Shown one piece after another: positions 8,708 through 18,080 of a DNA stretch of 64,000 bases. The notes under the pieces are model-generated. The model did not search any database. It saw only the letters and a list, made by a program, of their open reading frames with translations, and was not told the DNA's origin. The stretch comes from Chitiniphilus shinanonensis DSM 23277. GTDB lineage: Bacteria; Pseudomonadota; Gammaproteobacteria; Burkholderiales; Chitinibacteraceae. The stretch's first letter is position 1, and each line of letters starts with the position of its first letter. The stretch spans positions 124,001 to 188,000 of the forward strand of contig NZ_KB895335.1 of NCBI RefSeq assembly GCF_000374805.1, given 5' to 3'. Made by a program: the position numbers and the translations under genes.

Positions 8708-9685
8708 ATGGCAAATCCAGATCACTCCAAGGCCGTGGCGCGCGCCCGCCACGTGCTCGATATCGAATCGAAGGCGATCGCGCGGCTGGCCGGGCAACTG
8801 GACCAGCGTTTCGATCGCGCCTGCGCCCTGATCCTGGCCGCCAGCGGCCGCGTCGCCGTGTCGGGTATGGGCAAGTCGGGCCACGTCGCCCGCAAGATCG
8901 CCGCCACCTTCGCCTCGACCGGCACCCCCGCCCTGTTCGTCCACCCTGCCGAAGCCGCGCACGGCGACCTGGGCATGATCACCGGCAACGACGTGGTGCT
9001 GGCGCTGTCGTATTCGGGCGAAAGCGACGAGCTGGTGGCGCTGCTGCCCAGCCTGAAGCGCCTGGGCGTGCCGCTGATCGCCATCACCGGCAACGGCAAC
9101 TCCACCCTGGCCCGCGAGGCCGACGTCTGGCTCGACGGCAGCGTCGAGCAGGAAGCCTGCCCCTTGAACCTGGCCCCCACCGCCAGCACCACCGCCGCGT
9201 TGGCGCTGGGCGACGCGCTGGCCGTGGCGCTGCTGGACGCGCGCGGCTTCAAGGCCGAGGATTTCGCGCTGTCGCATCCGGGCGGCAGCCTGGGGCGCCG
9301 CCTGCTGGTGCGGGTGAGCGACCTGATGCATGCCGACGACCAGGTGCCGGCGGTGGATGCCGACGTGTCGCTGCGCGACGCGCTGCTGGAGATCAGTCGC
9401 AAGGGCCTGGGCATGACCGCCGTGCTCGACCAGGACGGCGCGCTGGCCGGCATCTTCACCGACGGCGACCTGCGCCGCGCGCTCGACCGCGGCATCGATG
9501 TCCACGCCACCCGCGTGGGCGATGTCATGACCCATTCCCCGGCCACGATCGACGCCGACCAACTGGCGGTGGAAGCCGTCGCACTGATGGAGAAGCGCCG
9601 CTGCAACGGCCTGCTGGTCACCCGGCAAGGCCGGCTGGTCGGCGCAGTGAACATGCACGACCTGCTGCGCGCCCGCGTGGTGTAA
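8708..9685 (+). CDS. kdsD: D-arabinose 5-phosphate isomerase (KdsD/KpsF)
   Basis: 325 residues. It converts ribulose 5-phosphate to arabinose 5-phosphate, the first step to Kdo for LPS. A SIS domain (about 30-185) carries SGMGKSGHVARK, the ATFASTGTPA stretch and HPAEAAHGDLGM; two CBS domains follow (about 205-325). The start aligns with known KdsD N-termini although no ribosome binding site is evident. It heads the Kdo/LPS-transport operon; kdsC follows after 99 bp. Confidence 0.95.
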   Translation: MANPDHSKAVARARHVLDIESKAIARLAGQLDQRFDRACALILAASGRVAVSGMGKSGHVARKIAATFASTGTPALFVHPAEAAHGDLGMITGNDVVLALSYSGESDELVALLPSLKRLGVPLIAITGNGNSTLAREADVWLDGSVEQEACPLNLAPTASTTAALALGDALAVALLDARGFKAEDFALSHPGGSLGRRLLVRVSDLMHADDQVPAVDADVSLRDALLEISRKGLGMTAVLDQDGALAGIFTDGDLRRALDRGIDVHATRVGDVMTHSPATIDADQLAVEAVALMEKRRCNGLLVTRQGRLVGAVNMHDLLRARVV

Positions 9686-9784
9686 AAGGTTGCACCGATC
9701 GGATCATCCCTTCGACCCCAACTACAACAGACCGACCACTGAGCGAAGCAAGGCGATGAATCCACCCCACACCAAGGAATCCCG

Positions 9785-10300
9785 ATGATTGACCACGCGC
9801 GCGCCGTGCGCCTGATGATTTTCGACGTGGACGGCGTCATGACCGACGGCGGCCTCTACTACACCGACAGCGGCGAGGAACTGAAAGCCTTCCATTCGCT
9901 GGACGGACACGGCCTGAAGATGTTGCAGGGCACCGGCGTGAAGCTGGCCATCATCACCGGCCGCACCTCGCGCCTGCTGGAACATCGCGCCGCCAACCTC
10001 GGCATCGACTACCTGTACCAGGGCGCGCACGACAAGCTGGCCACCTTCGAAGCGCTGCTCACCGCCGCCGGCGTCACCGCCGCCGATTGCGGCTACATGG
10101 GCGACGACGTGGTGGACCTGCCGGTGATGCGCCGCGTGGCCTTCGCCGCCAGCGTGCCCGAGGCGCCGCAGATCGTGCTGGACCACTCGCACTACGTGCC
10201 GACCCGCGCCGGCGGCCACGGCGCGGTGCGCGAAGTGTGCGAAGCCATCATGCGGGTCCAGGGCACCTGGGACGCCGCAATGGCCCCCTACCTGCGCTGA
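9785..10300 (+). CDS. kdsC: 3-deoxy-D-manno-octulosonate 8-phosphate phosphatase
   Basis: 171 residues, a cap-less HAD phosphatase that removes phosphate from Kdo-8-P to give Kdo. HAD motif I is DVDGVMTDG with nucleophile Asp14 and acid/base Asp16; motif II is the ITGR segment; the Mg-binding motif is YMGDDVVDLPVM. It lies between kdsD and lptC, as in E. coli and most proteobacteria. Confidence 0.96.
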   Translation: MIDHARAVRLMIFDVDGVMTDGGLYYTDSGEELKAFHSLDGHGLKMLQGTGVKLAIITGRTSRLLEHRAANLGIDYLYQGAHDKLATFEALLTAAGVTAADCGYMGDDVVDLPVMRRVAFAASVPEAPQIVLDHSHYVPTRAGGHGAVREVCEAIMRVQGTWDAAMAPYLR

Positions 10301-10309
10301 GGAACCGGG

Positions 10310-10879
10310 ATGCGCTGGTCTTCCAAATTCCTGCCGTTCGCCCTGCTGATCGTGCTCGGCATGCTGGTGTGGCTGCTGAACGAAGCCGCCCGCCTGCCCG
10401 ACCTGCCGCCGCACCTGCGCTCGGGCGAGCCGGATCTGGTGCTGGAAGACATCGACGCGATGCGCTTCAGCGAAACCGGCCAGCCGCTGCTCAAGGTGGA
10501 AGCCGAGCGCAGCCGCCACTATCCCAACGACAACAGCACCTGGTTCGACAACCCGCACCTCACCTACACCGAGGCGGATCAACCGACCATGCGCGCCGTG
10601 ACCACCCTGGCGCAGGGTTTGCAGAACACCAAGCGCGTCTGGTTCCCCCGCGAAGTCACCGTCACCCGCGACCCGGTGGGCGATCAATCCGAACTCGTGG
10701 TGCACGGCAAGGAAGTCTGGATGACCACCGACACCCGTCGCGCCTGGTCCGACGCGCCCGTCACCGCCACCATGGGGCCCTACCGCGGCAGCGGCGTGGG
10801 CTTCGAAGCCGACATGAACGCCGGCACTCTCCTGTTGAAATCCAAAGTGAGCACGACCTATGTACCGCCTCGCCCTTAG
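10310..10879 (+). CDS. lptC: LPS export protein LptC
   Basis: 189 residues. It is the bitopic inner-membrane protein that takes LPS from LptBFG and hands it to LptA. One N-terminal helix (about 7-24) is followed by a periplasmic beta-jellyroll with the typical PDLVLEDIDAMRF opening. It starts 9 bp after kdsC and its end overlaps lptA by 20 bp, so expression is coupled. Confidence 0.93.
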   Translation: MRWSSKFLPFALLIVLGMLVWLLNEAARLPDLPPHLRSGEPDLVLEDIDAMRFSETGQPLLKVEAERSRHYPNDNSTWFDNPHLTYTEADQPTMRAVTTLAQGLQNTKRVWFPREVTVTRDPVGDQSELVVHGKEVWMTTDTRRAWSDAPVTATMGPYRGSGVGFEADMNAGTLLLKSKVSTTYVPPRP

Positions 10880-11366
10880 CCTCACCGTCCTCGGCCTGAT
10901 CGCCGGCACCGCTCAGGCCGAGACGGCCGACCGGGAAAAGCCGATGAACATCGAGGCGGACCGTGCCACCTACGACCAGAAGCAATCGCTCGGCACCTAT
11001 ACCGGCAACGTGATCGTCACCCAGGGCACCATGACCCTGAAATCCGCCTACCTGACCGTGCGCCAGGACCCGGAAGGCAACCAGTTCGCCACCGGCAACG
11101 GCAACCCGGTCGACTTCAAGCAGCGCATGGACGCCGGCGAATGGGTGATGGCCAAGTCGCAGCGCTTCGACTACGACGGCAAGGCGGGCATCCTCAAGCT
11201 GATGGACAAGGCGTGGGTGCGCCGCGATACCGGCGACGAAGTGATCGGCGACGTGATCATCTACAACCTCAACACCGAAACCTACGAGGCGCAGGGCGGC
11301 ACCAGCGGCGGCAAGCCCGGCCGCGTCAACATCACCATCCAGCCGAAGAAGAAGGAAGCCCAATGA
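10860..11366 (+). CDS. lptA: Periplasmic LPS transport protein LptA
   Basis: 168 residues. The signal peptide (residues 1-20, cleavage after AQA) is followed by an OstA-type domain starting [13 protein letters not shown], whose head-to-tail oligomers bridge LPS across the periplasm. The C-terminal tail is Gly/Lys-rich. It overlaps lptC at its start and lptB at its stop (ATGA). Confidence 0.95.
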   Translation: MYRLALSLTVLGLIAGTAQAETADREKPMNIEADRATYDQKQSLGTYTGNVIVTQGTMTLKSAYLTVRQDPEGNQFATGNGNPVDFKQRMDAGEWVMAKSQRFDYDGKAGILKLMDKAWVRRDTGDEVIGDVIIYNLNTETYEAQGGTSGGKPGRVNITIQPKKKEAQ

Positions 11367-12094
11367 GCCAGACCAGCCGGCTTTCCGCCACCGGACTGAT
11401 GAAGCGATACAAGAAGCGCACCGTGGTGCGCGACGTATCGCTGGAAGTCGAAGCCGGCGAAGTGGTCGGCCTGCTCGGCCCCAATGGCGCAGGCAAGACC
11501 ACCAGCTTCTACATGATCGTCGGCCTGGTCGCCAAGGACGGCGGCGCCATCTCGCTGGACGAGCGCGACATCGGCCAGATGCCGATGCACCAGCGCGCGC
11601 AACTGGGCCTGGGCTACCTGCCGCAGGAAGCGTCGATCTTCCGCAAGATGACCGTGGCCCAGAACATCATGGCCGTGCTGGAACTGCACGAGCGCAACGA
11701 GGAAAAACGCAACGCGCGGCTGGAGGAACTGCTGCACGAGCTGCACATCGCCCACCTGCGCGACAGCGGCGCGATGTCGCTGTCCGGCGGCGAGCGGCGT
11801 CGCGCCGAGATCGCCCGGGCGCTGGCCGCCGACCCGCGCTTCATCCTGCTCGACGAACCGTTCGCCGGGGTCGATCCGATCGCGGTGATGGACATCCAGC
11901 GCATCATCGCCTTCCTCAAGGAGCGCGGCATCGGCGTGTTGATCACCGATCACAACGTGCGGGAGACCCTGGGCATCTGCGACCGCGCGTACATCATCTC
12001 CGACGGCGCGGTGATGGCGTCCGGCCACCCCTCCGAGATCATCAGCAACGAACAGGTCCGCAAGGTCTACCTGGGCGAACACTTCCGCATGTGA
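11363..12094 (+). CDS. lptB: LPS export ABC transporter ATP-binding protein LptB
   Basis: 243 residues. It is the cytoplasmic ATPase that powers LPS extraction with LptFG (not in this window). Walker A is GPNGAGKT (39-46), the ABC signature LSGGERRR is near 143-150 and Walker B FILLDEP near 160. The start overlaps the lptA stop as ATGA. It is followed by rpoN, the conserved proteobacterial arrangement. Confidence 0.97.
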   Translation: MSQTSRLSATGLMKRYKKRTVVRDVSLEVEAGEVVGLLGPNGAGKTTSFYMIVGLVAKDGGAISLDERDIGQMPMHQRAQLGLGYLPQEASIFRKMTVAQNIMAVLELHERNEEKRNARLEELLHELHIAHLRDSGAMSLSGGERRRAEIARALAADPRFILLDEPFAGVDPIAVMDIQRIIAFLKERGIGVLITDHNVRETLGICDRAYIISDGAVMASGHPSEIISNEQVRKVYLGEHFRM

Positions 12095-12133
12095 CCTGAT
12101 GCGCTCCCGACCCCTCCTCCCCTTCCGCGCGCG

Positions 12134-13549
12134 ATGAAGCAGTCTCTTCAGCTCAAGCTGTCGCAGCAGCTCAACCTCACCCCGCAATTGCAGCAGTCGA
12201 TCAAGCTGCTGCAACTCTCCACACTCGAATTCCGCCAGGAGATCGAACGCTACCTGATCGAAAACCCCTTGCTGGAACCCGGCGAGGATCGCGGCGAAGG
12301 CCCAGGCGACGGCGAGGGTGACGCCCCAGCCGAATCGACCGGCGACGACAGCGGCAGCGAATACGGCGCCGAAGGCGACGACTGGAACTGGGGCAACGGT
12401 TCCGGCGGTGGCAGTGGCGGGCAAGGCGACGACGACGATTTCGACCCGGCCTCCAATACCGCCCGCGAGCTGACGCTGCGCGAACACCTGCTGGAACAGG
12501 CCGGACTGCTGCCGCTGCCCGCGCTGGACCGCGCGGTGCTGGGCCTGCTGATCGACGCCCTCGACGACGACGGCTTCCTCACCCAACCGCTGGAAGAGAT
12601 CTTCGCGCAGCTGCCCGAGGAACTCATCGCCGAGACCGGCCTCGAACTGGAGGACCTGTCGGTGGCGCTGGCCCGGATCAAGCAGTTCGAACCGATAGGT
12701 GTCGGAGCGCGAGATATGGCCGAGGCACTGGCAATGCAACTGCGCCAGCTGCCGGCGGATGACATCCGTCAACTGGCGCTGCAATTGGTCGAGGGGCATC
12801 TCGATTTACTCGCGGCGCGTGACTACACTAGGCTCAAGAAAGCACTCAAGTGCGACGACGCGCAGCTCAAGGCGGCCAACACGCTGATCGTGGGATTGAA
12901 CCCCCGGCCGGCGGCCAGATGGGCGGCGCTGACACCCCGCTACGTGATCCCCGATGTGATCGTCTACAAGGCGCGGGGCAAGTGGCGGGCAAGGTTGAAC
13001 GAAGCGGCACGACCGCGTTTCAGGGTGAACCGGATGTACGCCGATATCCTGCAACGTAGCGAAGGTGGGGTGCTGGCGCGGGAACTACAGGAGGCCCGCT
13101 GGCTGGTGAAGAGCGTGCAACAGCGTTTCGACACCATCCTGCGAGTCGCCGAGGCGATCGTGGCGCGGCAACATGCGTTCTTTGAACACGGCGAGGTGGC
13201 GATGCGGCCGATGGTGCTGCGCGACATCGCCGAAGAGCTCGAACTGCACGAATCGACGATTTCGCGGGTAACGAGCCAAAAGTATCTGCATAGTCCAAGG
13301 GGACTCTTCGAATTCAAGTACTTCTTCGGCAGCCACGTCGAAACCGAAGCCGGCGGTGAATGCTCGGCGACGGCGATCAAGGCCATCATCAAACAGCTGA
13401 TCCAGAACGAGGACAAGAACAAGCCGCTTTCAGACAGCGCGCTCGCCGAGACGCTGTCGAGGCAAGGGATCGTGGTTGCGCGGCGAACCGTTGCCAAGTA
13501 CCGGGAAGCGATGCAGATCGCCCCCGTCAATCAGCGCAAAACCCTGTAG
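12134..13549 (+). CDS. rpoN: RNA polymerase sigma-54 factor
   Basis: 471 residues. The Gln/Leu-rich activator-responsive region I (1-50, opening MKQSLQLKLSQQL) is followed by an acidic, Gly-rich region II (about 55-115), the core-binding domain, the HTH and the C-terminal RpoN box ARRTVAKYRE (449-458). It directs transcription from -24/-12 promoters with enhancer-binding proteins. The downstream hpf, ptsN and hprK form the usual rpoN regulatory neighbourhood. Confidence 0.97.
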   Translation: MKQSLQLKLSQQLNLTPQLQQSIKLLQLSTLEFRQEIERYLIENPLLEPGEDRGEGPGDGEGDAPAESTGDDSGSEYGAEGDDWNWGNGSGGGSGGQGDDDDFDPASNTARELTLREHLLEQAGLLPLPALDRAVLGLLIDALDDDGFLTQPLEEIFAQLPEELIAETGLELEDLSVALARIKQFEPIGVGARDMAEALAMQLRQLPADDIRQLALQLVEGHLDLLAARDYTRLKKALKCDDAQLKAANTLIVGLNPRPAARWAALTPRYVIPDVIVYKARGKWRARLNEAARPRFRVNRMYADILQRSEGGVLARELQEARWLVKSVQQRFDTILRVAEAIVARQHAFFEHGEVAMRPMVLRDIAEELELHESTISRVTSQKYLHSPRGLFEFKYFFGSHVETEAGGECSATAIKAIIKQLIQNEDKNKPLSDSALAETLSRQGIVVARRTVAKYREAMQIAPVNQRKTL

Positions 13550-13612
13550 GGTGGGCGTCGCTTCCTCGGCGGCACCACGTCACGCGGGGATCAACGCAGA
13601 AGGAGCAGACTT

Positions 13613-13936
13613 ATGAACCTCAAACTCAGCGGACATCACCTGGAAATAACCCCGGCAATTCGCGAATACGTCACCAACAAGGTGGAACGTATTACACGCC
13701 ACTTCGATTCCGTGATCGACGTAGGCGTGATCCTCTCGGTGGAGAAGCTGCAGCATAAAATTGAGGCTACCGTGCATGTACGCGGTCGTGACATCCATGT
13801 CGAAGCCATCGACGAGGATATGTACGCCGCCATCGACCTGCTCAGCGACAAGCTGGATCGCCAGATCGTCAAGCACAAGGAAAAGCTGATGGATCATCGT
13901 GGCGAAAGCATCAAGCACCAGGCTGTCGCGGAATAA
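13613..13936 (+). CDS. hpf: Short-form ribosome hibernation promoting factor
   Basis: 107 residues, the short HPF/YfiA type that binds the 30S decoding region and promotes 100S dimers in stationary phase. The N-terminus MNLKLSGHHLEITPAI and the central HVRGRDIHVEA segment are typical. An AGGAG ribosome binding site precedes the ATG. A strong terminator follows, ending the rpoN-hpf transcript. Confidence 0.95.
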   Translation: MNLKLSGHHLEITPAIREYVTNKVERITRHFDSVIDVGVILSVEKLQHKIEATVHVRGRDIHVEAIDEDMYAAIDLLSDKLDRQIVKHKEKLMDHRGESIKHQAVAE

Positions 13937-13954
13937 CCCGCTCGCTGTGCACAG

Positions 13955-13982
13955 AAACGGGAACCGGAGGGTTCCCGTTTTT
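13955..13982 (+). terminator. Strong terminator after hpf
   Basis: Perfect 11-bp stem AAACGGGAACC / GGTTCCCGTTT (13955-13965 and 13970-13980) with a GGAG loop and trailing T's. It separates the kdsD-to-hpf transcript from ptsN. Confidence 0.88.
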
Positions 13983-14002
13983 CGTTTGCCCGCCCACAGG
14001 GC

Positions 14003-14008
14003 TACAAT
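14003..14008 (+). promoter_or_regulatory. Candidate -10 of ptsN
   Basis: TACAAT lies 30 bp before the ptsN ATG, directly after the hpf terminator where a new promoter is needed. No good -35 is recognised. Confidence 0.38.
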
Positions 14009-14038
14009 AGCCGCGTCATTTCGAGGGCCTCCACCAGA

Positions 14039-14506
14039 ATGAGCCTGATATCCAAGATCTTGCCCAGTTCGAACGTTTTCCTGGAGATGGACGTCGGCAG
14101 CAAGAAGCGCGTTTTCGAGCAGGTGGGCATCCTGTTCGAGAACAGCCACGGCATCGCGCGCAGCGTGATCTTCGACAGCCTGTTCGCCCGCGAAAAGCTC
14201 GGTTCCACCGGTCTGGGCCAGGGCGTGGCGATCCCGCACGGCCGGATCAAGGGCCTGAAGGAAGCCACCGGCGCCTTCGTGCGGCTGAAAACCCCCATTC
14301 CGTTCGACGCGCCCGACGGCAAGCCGGTCTCGTTGATCTTCGTGCTGCTGGTGCCCGCCAACGCCACCGACCTGCATTTGCAGATCCTGTCCGAACTGGC
14401 CCAACTGTTCTCGGACAAAACCATACGCGACCAACTCGCCGCCAGCGAAGACACGGCGGCCACCTGGAAGCTCATCACCAGCTGGGAGCCGTACTCGGCG
14501 CTGTGA
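14039..14506 (+). CDS. ptsN: Nitrogen-PTS EIIA component (EIIA-Ntr)
   Basis: 155 residues. It is a regulatory phosphocarrier linking nitrogen/carbon status to K+ transport and other targets. The phosphorylated His is His67 in VAIPHGR, and the LGSTGLGQG loop before it is typical. It sits after rpoN-hpf and before hprK, so phosphotransfer and HPr-kinase control are encoded side by side. No sugar-specific EIIB/EIIC occurs in the window. Confidence 0.95.
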   Translation: MSLISKILPSSNVFLEMDVGSKKRVFEQVGILFENSHGIARSVIFDSLFAREKLGSTGLGQGVAIPHGRIKGLKEATGAFVRLKTPIPFDAPDGKPVSLIFVLLVPANATDLHLQILSELAQLFSDKTIRDQLAASEDTAATWKLITSWEPYSAL

Positions 14507-14631
14507 GCGAGCCCGGCCCGCGCCCAGGCCAGGGGCGCAGGCGCCGCGGGCTGTCCCGGCAAGTGTGGTACCGTTCAGCACACGCCACCCGGCGATGACG
14601 CCGGCCCTCGAACAGGTTCCGACTACACGCG

Positions 14632-15576
14632 ATGCCGCAGATCACCGTACGCCAGCTCTTCATCGACAACGCCGAGAAACTCCGGCTCACCTGGGTCGCC
14701 GGGCAATCGGGCGCCAACAGCCTGCTCACCAACGACGCCAGCGAGCAGAAGCCCAAGCTCGCGCTGGTCGGTCACCTGAACTTCATCCACCCCAACCGGG
14801 TGCAGGTCCTGGGCATCGCCGAGGTCAATTACTTCCAGGGCCTGTCGGCCGACGCGCAGAAGGAGTCGGTCGAGCGCCTGTTCGCCAACGAGATGGCGGC
14901 GATGATCGTCGCCAACAGCCAGCCGGTGCCCGACGCGCTCAAGGAAGCCGCCGAGCGCTACCACGTTCCGCTGCTCACCTCGCCGGAGCAGTCGCCGTAC
15001 CTGATGGACGTGCTGCGCTACTACCTGTCGAAAGCGCTGGCGGTCTCCACCCACCTGCACGGGGTATTCCTCGACGTGCTGGAAGTGGGCGTGCTGCTGA
15101 CCGGCGAGTCATCAATGGGCAAGAGCGAACTGGCGCTGGAACTGATCTCGCGCGGCCACGGCCTGGTAGCCGACGACGTGGTCGAGGTCTACCGCACCAA
15201 CCCCGAAACCCTGGAAGGCCGCTGCCCACCGATGCTGCGCGACTTCCTCGAAGTGCGCGGGATCGGCGTGCTGAACATCCGCACCATCTTCGGCGAAACG
15301 GCGGTGCGGCCGAAGAAAACCCTCAAGCTGATCATCCACCTGGCCAAGGCCAGCGGCGAAACCCTGGCGCCGATCGACCGCCTGCAGATGCAGGCCGCCA
15401 CCCAGGAAATCCTCGGCGTGCCGATCCGCAAGCTGGTGATCCCCGTGGCCGCCGGCCGCAACCTCGCCGTGCTGGTCGAGGCCGCCGTGCGCAACTACAT
15501 CCTGCAACTGCGCGGCATCGACTCCACCCGCGAGTTCATCGAACGCCACCAACGTTTCATGGAAATGGGCGAATGA
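14632..15576 (+). CDS. hprK: HPr kinase/phosphorylase
   Basis: 314 residues. It phosphorylates and dephosphorylates HPr on Ser46. Walker A is GESSMGKS (158-165), the HLHG catalytic-region His residues are at 141-143, and the family signature [10 protein letters not shown] is at 206-215. Its presumed substrate is the HPr encoded at 27.3 kb, which has Ser46 in the expected context. The stop overlaps the rapZ start as ATGA. Confidence 0.96.
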   Translation: MPQITVRQLFIDNAEKLRLTWVAGQSGANSLLTNDASEQKPKLALVGHLNFIHPNRVQVLGIAEVNYFQGLSADAQKESVERLFANEMAAMIVANSQPVPDALKEAAERYHVPLLTSPEQSPYLMDVLRYYLSKALAVSTHLHGVFLDVLEVGVLLTGESSMGKSELALELISRGHGLVADDVVEVYRTNPETLEGRCPPMLRDFLEVRGIGVLNIRTIFGETAVRPKKTLKLIIHLAKASGETLAPIDRLQMQAATQEILGVPIRKLVIPVAAGRNLAVLVEAAVRNYILQLRGIDSTREFIERHQRFMEMGE

Positions 15577-16448
15577 CGCACAAACGCCAACAGGTCGTCC
15601 TGCTTTCCGGTCTGTCCGGCGCCGGCAAGAGCGTGGCGCTCAAGGCGCTGGAGGACCTGGGCTACTTCTGCATCGACAACCTGCCCTCGCCGCTGCTGCC
15701 GCAAAGCGTGGCGCTGCTCGACGAGGACGGCTATCCGCGCGTCGCCATCGGTATCGACGTGCGCAGCGCCCACAGTTTCGTCTCGTTCCCCGAGCATCTG
15801 GACGCGCTGTTCGAGCTGAACCTGGACGTGCGGCTGCTGTTCCTGGAAGCCAAGACCGAAACGCTGGTGAAGCGCTTCTCGGAAACCCGCCGCAGCCATC
15901 CGCTGGCCTCGGGCGAGTTGACCGTGTTCGAAGCCATCGCGCTGGAACGCGAGATGCTCGAATACTTCTCGTCGCTGGCGCACCGCATCGACACCACCGA
16001 CCTGTCCGCCTCGCAGTTGCGCTCGTGGCTGCGCGACTTCGTCGCGCTCGACCGCTCGCGGCTGACGCTGATCTTCGAATCGTTCGGCTTCAAGCAGGGC
16101 ATCCCGCTCGACGCCGACTTCGTGTTCGACGCGCGCTGCCTGCCCAACCCGCACTACGACCCCGAACTGCGCCCGCTCACCGGCCGCGACCAGCCCGTGA
16201 TCACCTTCCTGGAGCGCGAGGAGATGGTCGGCAAATACCTGACCCACGTGCTGGGCTTCCTGGAACGCTGGCTGCCCGAATTCGAGCGCGACCACCGCAG
16301 CTACGTCACCGTGGCCATCGGCTGCACCGGCGGCCAGCATCGCTCGGTCTACCTGGCGGAGCAGCTGGCGCGCCATTTCGCCGTCAACCGCCAGGTGCTG
16401 GTCCGCCACCGCGAGCGGCCCGAACTGGCCACACCGCCGCATCGATGA
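15573..16448 (+). CDS. rapZ: RNase adapter protein RapZ
   Basis: 291 residues. An N-terminal P-loop domain has Walker A GLSGAGKS (13-20) and the C-terminal RNA-binding domain has the conserved [10 protein letters not shown] segment. In enterobacteria it delivers sRNAs to RNase E to control glucosamine-6-phosphate synthase; the target here is unknown. It is coupled by ATGA overlaps to hprK upstream and to the NusG-II gene downstream. Confidence 0.95.
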   Translation: MTHKRQQVVLLSGLSGAGKSVALKALEDLGYFCIDNLPSPLLPQSVALLDEDGYPRVAIGIDVRSAHSFVSFPEHLDALFELNLDVRLLFLEAKTETLVKRFSETRRSHPLASGELTVFEAIALEREMLEYFSSLAHRIDTTDLSASQLRSWLRDFVALDRSRLTLIFESFGFKQGIPLDADFVFDARCLPNPHYDPELRPLTGRDQPVITFLEREEMVGKYLTHVLGFLERWLPEFERDHRSYVTVAIGCTGGQHRSVYLAEQLARHFAVNRQVLVRHRERPELATPPHR

Positions 16449-16813
16449 TCGAGGCGGTACGGCCCGGCGACTGGCTGATCCTGGGCCTGGGCGCGCTGCT
16501 GGCCGGATGGCTGTTCTGGTGGAACTGGCAGCAGCCCGCCGCGACGCGGGTACGCGTCTACAGCAATGGCCGGATCTACGCCGAGATCGACCTCGCGGCC
16601 CACCGTCGGCTCGACGTGCCCGGCCCGCTCGGCATCACCCGCGTCGAGATCGACCGCGGCCGCGCCAGGGTCGCCGCCGACCCCGGCCCGCGCCAGTACT
16701 GCGTGCAAAGCGGCTGGCTGGCCCGCGCCGGCGAGAGCGCCATCTGCCTGCCCAACCACACCGCCATCGCCCTGGTCGGGCGCACCGACGCCTACGATGC
16801 ACTCGGCTACTGA
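16445..16813 (+). CDS. NusG domain II-containing membrane protein
   Basis: 122 residues. One N-terminal helix (about 9-27) is followed by a small beta-rich extracytoplasmic domain of the NusG-II type, with a CVQSGWLARAGESAICLPN segment holding two cysteines. This small family is usually encoded beside the Gx membrane protein, as here. It overlaps rapZ by ATGA and the Gx gene by 17 bp, so the pair is translationally coupled. The molecular role is not established. Confidence 0.82.
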   Translation: MIEAVRPGDWLILGLGALLAGWLFWWNWQQPAATRVRVYSNGRIYAEIDLAAHRRLDVPGPLGITRVEIDRGRARVAADPGPRQYCVQSGWLARAGESAICLPNHTAIALVGRTDAYDALGY

Positions 16814-17315
16814 ACCGCCGCCGATCGACGCCGCCGACCGGCGCATCGCCGGCTACGCCGCCATCGCCATCGCACTGTCGGTGATGGAGGCCGCGATCCC
16901 GACGCCGGTACCCGGCATCAAGCCCGGCCTGGCCAACATCGTGGTACTGCTGGTGCTGTGGCGCCACGGCTGGGCGGAGGCCGCCTGGGTCGCCCTGCTG
17001 CGCATCTTCGGCGCCTCGCTGGCGCTGGGCGGACTGTTCTCGCCGGGCTTCGCCCTCAGCGTAGCTGGCGGCCTTGCCAGCCTCGGCATGCTGGTGCTGG
17101 CCCGACACCTGCCGCGACGCTGGTTCGGCCCGGTCGGCATCTCGGTGCTGGCCGCCTTTGCCCATATCGCCGGCCAGCTGCTGCTGGCCCGCTGGTGGCT
17201 GATCCCGCACGAAGGACTATGGCGGCTGGCGCCGTTGTTCGCCGTCGCCGCGTTGCTGTTCGGGCTGGTCAACGGCCTGATCGTGGCGCGGTTGTTGAAA
17301 AAGGAATCCCCATGA
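16797..17315 (+). CDS. Gx transporter family / heptaprenyl diphosphate synthase component I-like membrane protein
   Basis: 172 residues with about five membrane helices. The PVPGIKPGLANIVVLLVLW segment is the hallmark of the family once named heptaprenyl diphosphate synthase component I and now treated as an S-component-like transporter. The ATG at 16797 is chosen because it gives the family N-terminus shortly before the first helix. Paired with the NusG-II protein and overlapping ubiX by ATGA. The substrate is unknown. Confidence 0.82.
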   Translation: MHSATEPPPIDAADRRIAGYAAIAIALSVMEAAIPTPVPGIKPGLANIVVLLVLWRHGWAEAAWVALLRIFGASLALGGLFSPGFALSVAGGLASLGMLVLARHLPRRWFGPVGISVLAAFAHIAGQLLLARWWLIPHEGLWRLAPLFAVAALLFGLVNGLIVARLLKKESP

Positions 17316-17911
17316 AAACCATCACCGTCGCCTTTACCGGCGCCTCCGGTCTGGTCTACGGACTGCGTACCCTGGAATGCCTGCTGGCCGCCGGCTGCAC
17401 CGTGCACGTGCTGTACACCCAGGCTGCGCAGATCGTCGCGCGCGAGGAATTGGGCGTCACCTGGCCCGGCCGCGCCGAAGCGCTGGGCGAGCTGCTGCGC
17501 GAGCAGTTCCAGGTGGACGCCGCCCGCCTCAAGGTGTGGGGACAACAGGAATGGTTCGCACCGATGGCGTCCGGCTCCAACCCGGGTGACGGCATGGTGG
17601 TGGTGCCGTGCACCATGGGCGCGCTGGCCGCCATCGCGCACGGCAACTCGGACAACCTGCTGGAGCGCGCCGCCGACGTGATGATCAAGGAACGCAAGAC
17701 GCTGATCGTGGTGCCGCGCGAAGCGCCGTTCTCGGCATTGCACCTGGAGAACATGCTCAAGCTGGCGCGCCTGGGCGTGGTGGTACTGCCGCCCAACCCC
17801 GGCTTCTACCACCAGCCGCAAAGCATCGCCGACCTGGTCGACTTCGTGGTGGCGCGCATCCTCGACCAGCTTGGCGTGCCGCACCAGTTGCAACGGCGCT
17901 GGGGCGAGTAA
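17312..17911 (+). CDS. ubiX: UbiX flavin prenyltransferase
   Basis: 199 residues. It makes the prenylated FMN cofactor used by UbiD in ubiquinone synthesis. It has the N-terminal flavodoxin-like TGASGLVYGLR loop, the SGSNPGDGMVVVPCTMG region that holds FMN, and the VPREAPFSALHLENM segment. It is the last gene of the hprK-rapZ-NusGII-Gx-ubiX run and starts on the stop of the Gx gene. Confidence 0.94.
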   Translation: MKTITVAFTGASGLVYGLRTLECLLAAGCTVHVLYTQAAQIVAREELGVTWPGRAEALGELLREQFQVDAARLKVWGQQEWFAPMASGSNPGDGMVVVPCTMGALAAIAHGNSDNLLERAADVMIKERKTLIVVPREAPFSALHLENMLKLARLGVVVLPPNPGFYHQPQSIADLVDFVVARILDQLGVPHQLQRRWGE

Positions 17912-18080
17912 GCGCGGCTAGCAAAACCCTCCTGGCTGTGTCGCGCGGGGACGCCGAGCCTCACTTGCCGTACGCCTTGCACTGTCTGCGTTTCGCGCTT
18001 CGTGCCAGGACCGCTACGCTGGGTTTTGTCAGCCGCTCCGGAGTCCGGCGCGGCGGCGCCGATAGATTTTTATCAGTGCT

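Noticed and set aside
6710-9685. A 991-codon frame apparently fusing an N-terminal region to KdsD
   Set aside because: The first two thirds are antisense to the CPA2 antiporter and low-complexity Gln/His-rich. The real KdsD starts at 8708.
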